From positions 1 through 9,389 of the forward strand of contig JBBTCW010000050.1 of the NCBI GenBank assembly GCA_038043025.1: DNA of 9,389 nucleotides. The letters run 5' to 3'. The stretch is from O2-02-FULL-42-9 sp038043025. Lineage in GTDB: Bacteria; Pseudomonadota; Gammaproteobacteria; UBA12402. Made by a program: the position numbers and the translations under genes. Of the stretch, positions 1 through 6,448 are shown one piece after another. Each line of letters begins with the position of its first letter. Position 1 is the first letter of the stretch. The notes beneath the pieces were generated by a model, which did no database searches, was not told the origin of the DNA, and saw nothing but the letters and a program-made list of their open reading frames with translations.

Positions 1-3000
1 CACTATCCACACTCCCTAAATCAATTCCGTCTGCATCTGTAAACGTCACTGTTTGCCCTGAACCGCTAATCGCTAACGTATCTACATCGGTCGTCGCATC
101 GGCAAAATTGATCGTACCTCCCGCGGTTAATGCTAAATTCGTTTCAACAATACCGCCGGCAGTTCCCGTAATCGTTGAGGGCGTTCTTAAATGAATAGTC
201 GCCACATTCGCAGCATTAATATCACTTGTTACTGTAATTGCACCCGTGCTTGTATCATTAGCGCCTATGCGTAAGGTGCTTGCCGTAATATTATCTAATT
301 CCGTACCGGTTAAATCTAATGCTCCCGTTCCTGTTCCTAAATTAATGGCCGTTCCACTAGCGGCTACGGGTTTTAACGTTACTGTTTGTCCTGTCGCAGT
401 TATGGCCGCCCCGATGGCCATGCTATTTGCTGTCAATGTCGTTGCACCAACCGTTGCACTGATCGCACCGCCTACGGTCAACGTGCCGCCGCTCGTCACA
501 CCAAACGTCCCTGATATCGTTGATGCGTTTAAAGTCAATGCATCCGTGTCATTTAACGTGACATTATTACCAGTCGTGATCCCAACCGAACTAAAATTAT
601 GTACGTCATCTAATGTGATGCTATTGCCAGCACCCGCTGCAATCGTTGTTGCACCCGTCACTGTTAACACACCACCGTCAGTGATTGCTCCAGCGGTCGT
701 CACTCCTAATGTCCCCGACACCGTCGATGCATTTAGAATTAAATCATCTTCATCCGTAATCGATACATTATTACCAGTGGTAATTCCAATAGACGTAAAA
801 TCATTCGTCGTCGTATCTAATGTAATATTGTTTCCAGCGCCAGCAGCAATTGTCGTCGCGCCTGTAATCGTTAATGTTCCCGTATCCGTCACCGCACCGG
901 TTGTTGTGACGCCCAATGTTCCGCTCGCCGTGATCTCATCCATTACCACCGCACCGACACCATTAATACTCACGTTTCCACCAGCGATACCACGTGTCGA
1001 GGCTCCTACATCACTAAAAAATCCACCTTGTGTCGCATTGTTTTGATTGTTGTATTCGGCTTTGATCCAAGCAGCAGAACGATTGGCATTAGAAATACGC
1101 GCCTCATCAATAACACCATCAAAAAAAAGGCTAACAACACTGCTAGCAAATTCAGCCCCCAAGAGAACCGCCGTTGTAGTAGTCCCCATAGAGCCCATCG
1201 CACCCGTTGCTACAAGTGCACCTGCTTCATATACATTTAGATTGGTCCCATCATATGCCATCGTTATATAATGGAAATTACCGGTTCCCGACCCCACTTC
1301 ACCAGCAGCAGAGGTTACATTCCAAGGACTAACTTCTCGATGACCCATGATAGCGCCAGAATCAATAAGATGAAGAAAATATTCGCCAGCTACATTCGCA
1401 TTAAATTTCGAAATAATAGCATCAGTCCCGGCAACGTCACTTTTGACCCAAGCCGACAATGTCATCGCCTGTGTTCCACCCATCGATAACGCCGTACCAG
1501 TATCAATTTTTACATAATCCGTTGACCCATTAAAATCATAAGCATTACCAATTTTTCCGGTTGTACTATAATCCGCACCAACAACAGACCCAAAATTATT
1601 ATTAGTTGTTGAATCAGTTGCATTTCCCGACGCTTCTTCTAAATGCTGCACCATCTTAAAATTAGTATCCCACACCTCCGTCGCCGCCCGCGCGTCCTTC
1701 ACCGTTCCCGTATTTCCATGATACATTCTAAACGTAGTATTCACCGTGCCAGAAATCGATGGCACTTTCACCCACACCCAATTCGTTGCGCTCGGACTGT
1801 TACTCCAAGTCCCTTCGATTTCATACGCAAGATGCTCACCGTTCTGTGCAAAGAACCTCAAATCACTGCCATTAGCGGCCGTATTCGCAAGATTAAGTCC
1901 GCCCGTGCCATCGGTTAATTTAATTAAGACGGGGAAATCCGTTAAATCAGAATCAACATATGTCTGATCGATGGTAATATCATTGTATCCCACCGGCAAT
2001 AAACTTACTGCACCGCTGCCCGATGTCGTAATATTCCCCACTGAAGTAATATTTCCAAGCGTTAACGTACTACCCGTAATACTAATATTTCCTGACGTGA
2101 CAGTTTCTAATAACCCATACTGCTGATCAAACGTCCCGCCTGTACTAAAGATTAAATTTCCACTCGTGACTTCCACTTCGTCGGTAAAGACCGTAATATT
2201 TCCCGTCGAACTATTAATCGTTAAATTTTTTGAACTCTGTGTTAAATCACCAATACTAATCGCGCCTGATAATGAATCCGTTGTACTGCCAATCGTTAAG
2301 TTCGCTGCACTAATATAATCTAATTCCGTATCCGTTAAATCTAAGGTGCCCGTGGTGGCGGCATTGGTACCAATGCTGATGCTTGTACTAGCGGTATTTG
2401 GTTTCAATGTTACCGTTTGACCCGCTGCAGCAATCGCTGTATTGATTGCCATCGTATTAGCAATTAAGGTCACTGCGCCTGCTCCGCCCGTAATACTCAT
2501 CGCATAAGCAGCTAAATTATCATCAGCGCTCACCGTAATATTTCCGCCCGATGTGGTAAACACGGTGCCATCGACCATGGTGACACCCCCCACCGCGTCA
2601 GCGCCGTCATAACCACCCGTAACAACAATATTTCCGGAAGTCGTTGTTAAATCACCATTGACACCAAACGTAATGTTATTATTAGCCAACAAACTAACGC
2701 CACCCGTTCCAGTCGCTGTAATCGCTGCATTCACTGTAATATCACTTGCTGTCCCGCCGACGGCGGATAAAGTGAGATTATAAGCTGAACTCCAATCAAT
2801 ATTATTTGAAACAGTAATATCGCCATCTTGTGCACCCGCTGTACTTGTTTGTACAGTCACATTGGCAGAGGCTAACATTGTTTCTAAATTAGCAGTCGTT
2901 AAAATAGAATCATTAGAGGCGGACTCCCACGGATTAGCCGATGCACCCGGTGGATTGGTTGTTGTTCCCGCATCTTGAATGGTAATATTATACGGATCTA

Positions 3001-4537
3001 ATAATAACGTACCTGTTTCACCCAATGGCGCCGTCAGATCAACACTTGCTTGCATATCTAAGTATTGTTTTCCCGAAACTTCAGCCAAACCACCATCACC
3101 CGAAACAGCGCCACCTTTTACTTCGATAGCACCATATGCACGCGTTGTAAGCTCAGACCATACAATCACTTTACCACCATCACCCACTTCTAATGCGTTG
3201 GCAATAATTTTTGTTTCAGGCGCCATATAGGTAAAGTTCGCTAATCGATAAGAACCACTGCCTTGATAATCGCCACCCACTAAAATTTCACCGCCACCTG
3301 CCGCGCCTGACGCTTCTAATGTGGACTGATCAAACATACCGACTTTGTCACCAAATAAATGAATCGTACCACCGGCTGCTGCTTCGGATTTTGTACTGAT
3401 CACCCCCGCTTCGGCGATTTGCGCAATCTCTTCCGCTTCCAATGTCACGACACCGCCATCTGCATCCAAAGATTCGGCGGTAATCGTACCGGTTGTTTTA
3501 ATATTTCTACCGGTAATTTCGATTTTACCGGCACTAACCGATGTAGTTTCGGATGATGCTGTTAAGGTGCCGGTGTTTTCCACATCTCCACCAAAACCCA
3601 ACAAATAAATTTCGCCACCTTTTGCTTCGACGCGCGTTGCTTTTATGATGCCTTCATTATTCACCGCTTGTGTAAACACATCGGAAGCCGCTTTAGCCGA
3701 TAAAATAACTTTGCCGCTATCGGCTTGTATGATGCCTTTGTTAATGACAGCGGCTTTGGCATTGCGTGCGTTCCTAACAACCTCACCATCCACTTGAATG
3801 CGTATTAAATTATCGCCACTGAAATCTAATGTCGCGGTTTTGCCAGCCGATAACTGAACTTGGCCGTAGTTTGCAATAATATTACCTTTGTTTTCGACGC
3901 TATCCGCCACCATACCAACAAAACCGCCCGCCGCTGCACGAATCGTACCATCGGCAATGATCGAACCTGTACTCCCGCCCACGGCTTCAGTAAATTTCTC
4001 ATAGCCTTTCATGAAATCTACATTATTAATATCTAACGTCGTTACAAATAAACTATTCACATTGATCTGCGAATCGGGACCAAATACAAATCCTTTGGGA
4101 TTGATTAAATAGATTCGACCATTCGCTTCGAGTGTACCAAAAATCTGCGTCGCACTTTGATCGAACATGCGATTTAACGAAACAGATGTCGCATTGGGTT
4201 GAAAGAATTTAACAAATTCATTTTGATCGATGTTAAAATTATCCCAATCTAAAACCAACTTGTCAGAAAGTTGGTACACATTCAAACGATCATCGTCAAT
4301 ATATTCGAGTTGCGCCTCACCTTCCTTTATCGAACCCCCTGTAGGTAACGCTTGCACATTTTCAACCGGTGATGCGAAAAGCAAAAAAGATAAAAACAAG
4401 CGAGATAATAAATTTCCGCGAGACACACGCCATGCCGATTTATCAACAGGATGTTGATAATGGTAATAGTGGCGCAAATAATCAGGCTTGGGCTCTCGCC
4501 TTAATATTTTGCGCTTGGAGTGTTTCTTTTCATCCAT
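1..4537 (-). CDS. Two-partner-secretion filamentous-haemagglutinin-like adhesin with DUF2341 and LamG-like domains (3' end outside window)
   Basis: Large exported surface protein of the TpsA type. Such proteins cross the outer membrane through a TpsB pore and fold into a beta-helix fibre for attachment. The frame starts at an ATG at 4537 and stays open for 1512 codons to the left edge, so the C-terminus is missing. Residues 1-40 are basic and Tyr/His-rich. A hydrophobic stretch at about 43-56 and a likely cleavage after VQA (63) give a mature end LPTGGS. The TPS domain carries the family motif NPKGFVFGPDSQINVNSL at 146-163. The stalk holds VWSELTTR near 460 and LLLDPYNITI near 511-520, both typical of FHA-like proteins. 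DUF2341 lies at about 853-950 and a LamG/ConA-like jellyroll at about 995-1165. Thr/Gly/Ala/Val-rich repeats follow. The other possible ATG (4533) hits a stop after ten codons. No strong Shine-Dalgarno is visible. Family call is firm; ligand unknown. Confidence 0.92.
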   Translation of the reverse strand, partial: MDEKKHSKRKILRREPKPDYLRHYYHYQHPVDKSAWRVSRGNLLSRLFLSFLLFASPVENVQALPTGGSIKEGEAQLEYIDDDRLNVYQLSDKLVLDWDNFNIDQNEFVKFFQPNATSVSLNRMFDQSATQIFGTLEANGRIYLINPKGFVFGPDSQINVNSLFVTTLDINNVDFMKGYEKFTEAVGGSTGSIIADGTIRAAAGGFVGMVADSVENKGNIIANYGQVQLSAGKTATLDFSGDNLIRIQVDGEVVRNARNAKAAVINKGIIQADSGKVILSAKAASDVFTQAVNNEGIIKATRVEAKGGEIYLLGFGGDVENTGTLTASSETTSVSAGKIEITGRNIKTTGTITAESLDADGGVVTLEAEEIAQIAEAGVISTKSEAAAGGTIHLFGDKVGMFDQSTLEASGAAGGGEILVGGDYQGSGSYRLANFTYMAPETKIIANALEVGDGGKVIVWSELTTRAYGAIEVKGGAVSGDGGLAEVSGKQYLDMQASVDLTAPLGETGTLLLDPYNITIQDAGTTTNPPGASANPWESASNDSILTTANLETMLASANVTVQTSTAGAQDGDITVSNNIDWSSAYNLTLSAVGGTASDITVNAAITATGTGGVSLLANNNITFGVNGDLTTTSGNIVVTGGYDGADAVGGVTMVDGTVFTTSGGNITVSADDNLAAYAMSITGGAGAVTLIANTMAINTAIAAAGQTVTLKPNTASTSISIGTNAATTGTLDLTDTELDYISAANLTIGSTTDSLSGAISIGDLTQSSKNLTINSSTGNITVFTDEVEVTSGNLIFSTGGTFDQQYGLLETVTSGNISITGSTLTLGNITSVGNITTSGSGAVSLLPVGYNDITIDQTYVDSDLTDFPVLIKLTDGTGGLNLANTAANGSDLRFFAQNGEHLAYEIEGTWSNSPSATNWVWVKVPSISGTVNTTFRMYHGNTGTVKDARAATEVWDTNFKMVQHLEEASGNATDSTTNNNFGSVVGADYSTTGKIGNAYDFNGSTDYVKIDTGTALSMGGTQAMTLSAWVKSDVAGTDAIISKFNANVAGEYFLHLIDSGAIMGHREVSPWNVTSAAGEVGSGTGNFHYITMAYDGTNLNVYEAGALVATGAMGSMGTTTTAVLLGAEFASSVVSLFFDGVIDEARISNANRSAAWIKAEYNNQNNATQGGFFSDVGASTRGIAGGNVSINGVGAVVMDEITASGTLGVTTTGAVTDTGTLTITGATTIAAGAGNNITLDTTTNDFTSIGITTGNNVSITDEDDLILNASTVSGTLGVTTAGAITDGGVLTVTGATTIAAGAGNSITLDDVHNFSSVGITTGNNVTLNDTDALTLNASTISGTFGVTSGGTLTVGGAISATVGATTLTANSMAIGAAITATGQTVTLKPVAASGTAINLGTGTGALDLTGTELDNITASTLRIGANDTSTGAITVTSDINAANVATIHLRTPSTITGTAGGIVETNLALTAGGTINFADATTDVDTLAISGSGQTVTFTDADGIDLGSVDS
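230..448 (-). repeat. GQTVTLKP module, copy B (after the DUF2341/LamG cassette)
   Basis: Second copy of the module described at 2252-2479. It directly follows the tandem 69/68-residue repeats. The shared landmarks are the TANSMAI / ANTMAI segment, GQTVTLKP, and LDLT(G/D)TELD followed by a (T/N)L(R/T)IG segment. Confidence 0.8.
488..898 (-). repeat. Two tandem 69/68-residue repeats in the adhesin stalk
   Basis: Unit 1 (898 down to 692, residues 1214-1282) begins GAVTDTGTLTITGATTIAAG. Unit 2 (691 down to 488, residues 1283-1350) begins GAITDGGVLTVTGATTIAAG. Each carries GITTGNNV about 40 residues in and ends NAST(V/I)SGT(L/F)GVT. A partial copy of the unit's end (ASGTLGVTTT) immediately precedes unit 1. 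The units differ at many bases, so this is not a recent duplication. The composition (Gly/Thr/Val/Asn with alternating hydrophobic residues) fits right-handed beta-helix coils. Confidence 0.85.
1035..1990 (-). other. DUF2341 + LamG-like jellyroll cassette inside the adhesin
   Basis: Domain sub-feature of the adhesin. Residues around 853-876 read DITIDQTYVDSDLTDFPVLI, the typical opening of DUF2341. A jellyroll domain follows: it opens with FNGSTDYVKIDTG at about 1002-1014, continues with MTLSAWVKS, and ends with IDEARISNANRSAAWIKAEY near 1143-1162. DUF2341 followed by a concanavalin-like (Laminin_G_3) domain is a known pairing in secreted proteins and is often taken to mean carbohydrate binding. 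No ligand can be deduced here. The cassette interrupts a beta-strand repeat stalk, so it probably projects from the fibre as a binding head. Boundaries are approximate. Confidence 0.85.
2252..2479 (-). repeat. GQTVTLKP module, copy A (before the DUF2341/LamG cassette)
   Basis: About 76 residues containing LIANTMAINTAIAAAGQTVT, then LDLTDTELDYISAANLTIGS. It matches a second copy at 230-448, which reads LTANSMAIGAAITATGQTVT and LDLTGTELDNITASTLRIGA. The key GQTVTLKP glycines are residues 706 and 1383. This module is common in large beta-strand-repeat adhesins. The two copies lie on opposite sides of the DUF2341/LamG cassette. Confidence 0.8.
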
Positions 4538-4555
4538 GAAAATATAACTCTATAA

Positions 4556-4572
4556 ATGATATGTATTATCAT
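4556..4572. promoter_or_regulatory. Small inverted repeat in the adhesin leader
   Basis: ATGATA and TATCAT arms (4556-4561 and 4567-4572) flank a 5-bp spacer, about 20 bp upstream of the adhesin ATG. It could be an operator or a weak leader hairpin that overlaps a TATGAT -10-like hexamer. The DNA is so AT-rich that chance is a real alternative. Confidence 0.25.
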
Positions 4573-4648
4573 AGAACAAAAATCTGAGAAAAGTTAGTTA
4601 AAACATAATGTTAAGTTAAAAAAACTCGAGAAAAACAAAAATCAATAA

Positions 4649-4678
4649 GTTATAATAAATTGTGCTTTTTATGTGCAA
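4649..4678 (-). promoter_or_regulatory. Candidate promoter of the adhesin gene
   Basis: On the minus strand, TTGCAC (4678-4673) and TATAAC (4654-4649) are separated by 18 bp, resembling a sigma-70 -35/-10 pair. It would give a leader of roughly 105 nt before the ATG at 4537. The -35 matches only TTG well, and the surrounding DNA is AT-rich, so other start points are possible. TATGAT closer to the gene is one, but it lacks a good -35. Confidence 0.35.
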
Positions 4679-4751
4679 AATAATTAGCGCATATTTTAAA
4701 CAGGTTATGAGATTTTTGCTCAGAACGCGAAACTTCGTTTCGTTTTTCTAG

Positions 4752-4847
4752 CTCATGCGAACAGGCTGGTCTCAGCTCAGAGGGGCAACACGTCGTTTCT
4801 CCAAACTCATGCGAACAGGCTGGTCTCACCTCAGAGGACGCAACACG
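4752..4847. repeat. Direct repeat pair, 41 and 42 bp, period 54
   Basis: Copies at 4752-4792 and 4806-4847 begin CTCATGCGAACAGGCTGGTC and end CAACACG. They differ by one substitution in the core (CTCAGCTCAGAGG versus CTCACCTCAGAGG) and by a small change just before CAACACG. They lie in the non-coding gap between cysS and the adhesin gene. The copies belong to the wider repeat patch that runs to 5017. Confidence 0.9.
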
Positions 4848-4940
4848 CTCATCTGATTCAAAATAATTCATCATTACTTCTGCTAAATGCCATTCTAACG
4901 ATGAATACCAGCTTACCTCTGAGCTGAGGATTGTAAGATA

Positions 4941-4956
4941 TGGCCATCCATGGCCA
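4941..4956. repeat. Palindrome TGGCCAT-CC-ATGGCCA
   Basis: Perfect 7-bp arms around a two-base centre, 78 bp downstream of the cysS stop. It has no T-run after it on either strand, so it is not a standard intrinsic terminator. It lies between the cores centred at 4920 and 5010. Confidence 0.8.
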
Positions 4957-4972
4957 GGCGTTCGCGCGACTG

Positions 4973-4993
4973 CGACATGCCACTGGCATGTCG
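4973..4993. repeat. Perfect 10-bp-arm palindrome downstream of cysS
   Basis: CGACATGCCA and TGGCATGTCG flank a single base, 41 bp downstream of the cysS stop codon. As RNA it would form a strong hairpin of about 9 bp with a 3-nt loop. No U-tract follows, so it may protect or process the mRNA 3' end rather than terminate it. It is bracketed by a direct repeat GTTCGCGC at 4960-4967 and 4994-5001. Confidence 0.8.
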
Positions 4994-5033
4994 GTTCGCG
5001 CTCACCCTCTGAGCTGAAATTTATTTATGGTAA

Positions 5034-6407
5034 CTATTTTTTTCGCCAAACAGTACGGCCATCCTTGTCTTCTAGCACAATACCCTGCGCCGAAAGTTGA
5101 TCGCGCATTTTGTCGGCTGTCACCCAGTCTTTTTGTGCTCTGGCTTGATTGCGTTCTTGAATGAGCGTTTCGATCTCATCAGCAGAAATACCATCGGTTT
5201 TTTGCAAAAATGCTGATGGTTTTTGCTGCAAAAATCCTAATACGCCACCTAATTGTTTTAACAATGCTGCATACGCTTGCGCGGTTTTTATATCCACATC
5301 ACGCAATCGATTCATTTCATGTGCAATATCAAATAAAACAGAAAATGCTTTTGGCGTATTAAAATCATCATTCATTGCTTCGATAAAAGATTTTTCAAAT
5401 GCCGTATTGCTTGGCACGAGAGTCGGCGTAATGTCGCGTAATGCAATATATAAACTTTCTAACGATTGATGTGCTTGTCTTAATGCGTCTTCAGAATAAT
5501 TAAGCGGACTGCGATAATGACCGCTCAACAAAAAATAACGCGCAACTTCTCCCGAAAAATGCGACAACACATCACGAATCGTAAAAAAATTATCGAGCGA
5601 TTTTGACATTTTAGTTTTATTGGTTTGCAAATATCCCGCATGCATCCACGTTCGCACAAAAGGTTTGCCACTCGCACTTTCGCTTTGAGCAATTTCGTTC
5701 TCATGATGCGGAAATAATAAATCGGCGCCACCACCATGAATATCAATCGTTTCGCCAAGCGTATCGGTTGACATCGCAGAACATTCAATGTGCCAACCGG
5801 GTCGCCCCTTTCCCCACGGCGAGTCCCATGACGGTTCGTTTGGCTTCGCCAACTTCCATAAAACAAAATCCAGCGGATCTTTTTTGTTTTCAGATATTTC
5901 AACGCGCGCCCCCGATCGCATTTTATCTAAATCGCAACAGGATAATTTGCCATAATTTTTAAAGCGGCGCACATCATAAAACACATCTCCGTTGCCGCCC
6001 ACATACGCGCAACCATTATCAAATAAACGTCCTATCAACTGAATAATTTGCGGTATAAATTGTGTCGCACGCGGCTCTTCATCGGGCACGATAGCCCCGA
6101 GTAATTTTAAATCTTCATGCATGATATCAATATATCGCTGCACGAACGCATAATATTCCTCGCTATTTTCATTGACGCGTTTAATAATTTTATCGTCGAC
6201 ATCGGTAATGTTTCGCACATATTTAACGTCAAAACCCGCGTATCGTAAATAACGCACGACCATATCAAATGCAATTAACGTGCGCGCATTACCCATATGA
6301 CAAAAATCATAGGTCGTAACACCGCATACATAAAGCGTTACTTTGCCGGGTAAAACAGGCTTAAAGTCTTCTTTTTGTTTTGTTAAGCTGTTATAGATTT
6401 GTAACAT
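5034..6407 (-). CDS. cysS: Cysteinyl-tRNA synthetase (CysRS)
   Basis: Class I aminoacyl-tRNA synthetase that activates cysteine with ATP and charges tRNA-Cys in the cytosol. I place the start at 6407, an ATG giving MLQIYNSLTKQKE, which matches the N-terminus of E. coli CysRS. An ATG five codons upstream (6422) is possible, but it has no ribosome-binding sequence, whereas GAGAA sits just before 6407. With this start (457 residues; E. coli 461) the residue numbers match E. coli: zinc ligands Cys28, Cys209, His234 and Glu238, the HIGH-like HMGN at 37-40, and KMSKS at 266-270. GRPGWHIECSAM and DIHGGGADLLFPHHENEIAQ are intact, as is the C-terminal tRNA-binding part ending GRTVWRKK. It lies 41 bp behind gltX and is probably read from the same transcript. 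No canonical terminator follows. Confidence 0.97.
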   Translation of the reverse strand: MLQIYNSLTKQKEDFKPVLPGKVTLYVCGVTTYDFCHMGNARTLIAFDMVVRYLRYAGFDVKYVRNITDVDDKIIKRVNENSEEYYAFVQRYIDIMHEDLKLLGAIVPDEEPRATQFIPQIIQLIGRLFDNGCAYVGGNGDVFYDVRRFKNYGKLSCCDLDKMRSGARVEISENKKDPLDFVLWKLAKPNEPSWDSPWGKGRPGWHIECSAMSTDTLGETIDIHGGGADLLFPHHENEIAQSESASGKPFVRTWMHAGYLQTNKTKMSKSLDNFFTIRDVLSHFSGEVARYFLLSGHYRSPLNYSEDALRQAHQSLESLYIALRDITPTLVPSNTAFEKSFIEAMNDDFNTPKAFSVLFDIAHEMNRLRDVDIKTAQAYAALLKQLGGVLGFLQQKPSAFLQKTDGISADEIETLIQERNQARAQKDWVTADKMRDQLSAQGIVLEDKDGRTVWRKK

Positions 6408-6448
6408 AAAATTTTCTCGCATTTAATTGTGTCACGCGATGATGCCCG

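Larger units (their letters stand above)
4752..5017. repeat. Repeat patch with four near-palindromic CTC(A/T)GAG cores
   Basis: Four cores centred at 4779, 4833, 4920 and 5010 read CCTCTGAGCTGA or its reverse complement; the one at 4833 has one mismatch. The two left cores face one way and the two right cores the other. Centre spacings are 54, 87 and 90 bp, all multiples of three. On the minus strand one frame is open from 5024 to 4650 and reads Ser-Glu at each core. Together with the hairpins at 4941-4993 this occupies most of the 496-bp gap downstream of cysS. I see no established gene in the gap; the patch looks like a mobile or expanded intergenic repeat. Its ancestry is unknown. Confidence 0.75.

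Noticed and set aside
246..1046. Plus-strand 266-codon open frame, rich in Val, Pro and Ala
   Set aside because: It is the antisense of the Thr/Gly/Val-rich adhesin repeats, where few stop codons arise on the opposite strand. It has no domain, no signal and no independent context.
4728..4750. Plus-strand intrinsic terminator (CGAAAC-TTC-GTTTCG followed by T-run)
   Set aside because: The stem is short and AT-containing, and no plus-strand gene precedes it. On the minus strand there is no T-run in the right place.
4650..4874. 74-codon minus-strand frame as a confirmed gene
   Set aside because: It consists largely of the intergenic repeats, has no clear ribosome-binding site and matches no family I know. 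Kept as a finding rather than as a CDS.
4752..5017. CRISPR array
   Set aside because: Copies are too few, unevenly spaced and in both orientations, there are no regular spacers, and no cas gene is present.
5525..5902. 125-codon minus-strand frame inside cysS
   Set aside because: It lies wholly within the intact cysS gene in another frame and has no recognisable protein features.
6408..6422. Upstream ATG (6422) as the cysS start
   Set aside because: The five extra residues do not match the family N-terminus and there is no ribosome-binding site. Starting at 6407 gives E. coli residue numbering exactly.
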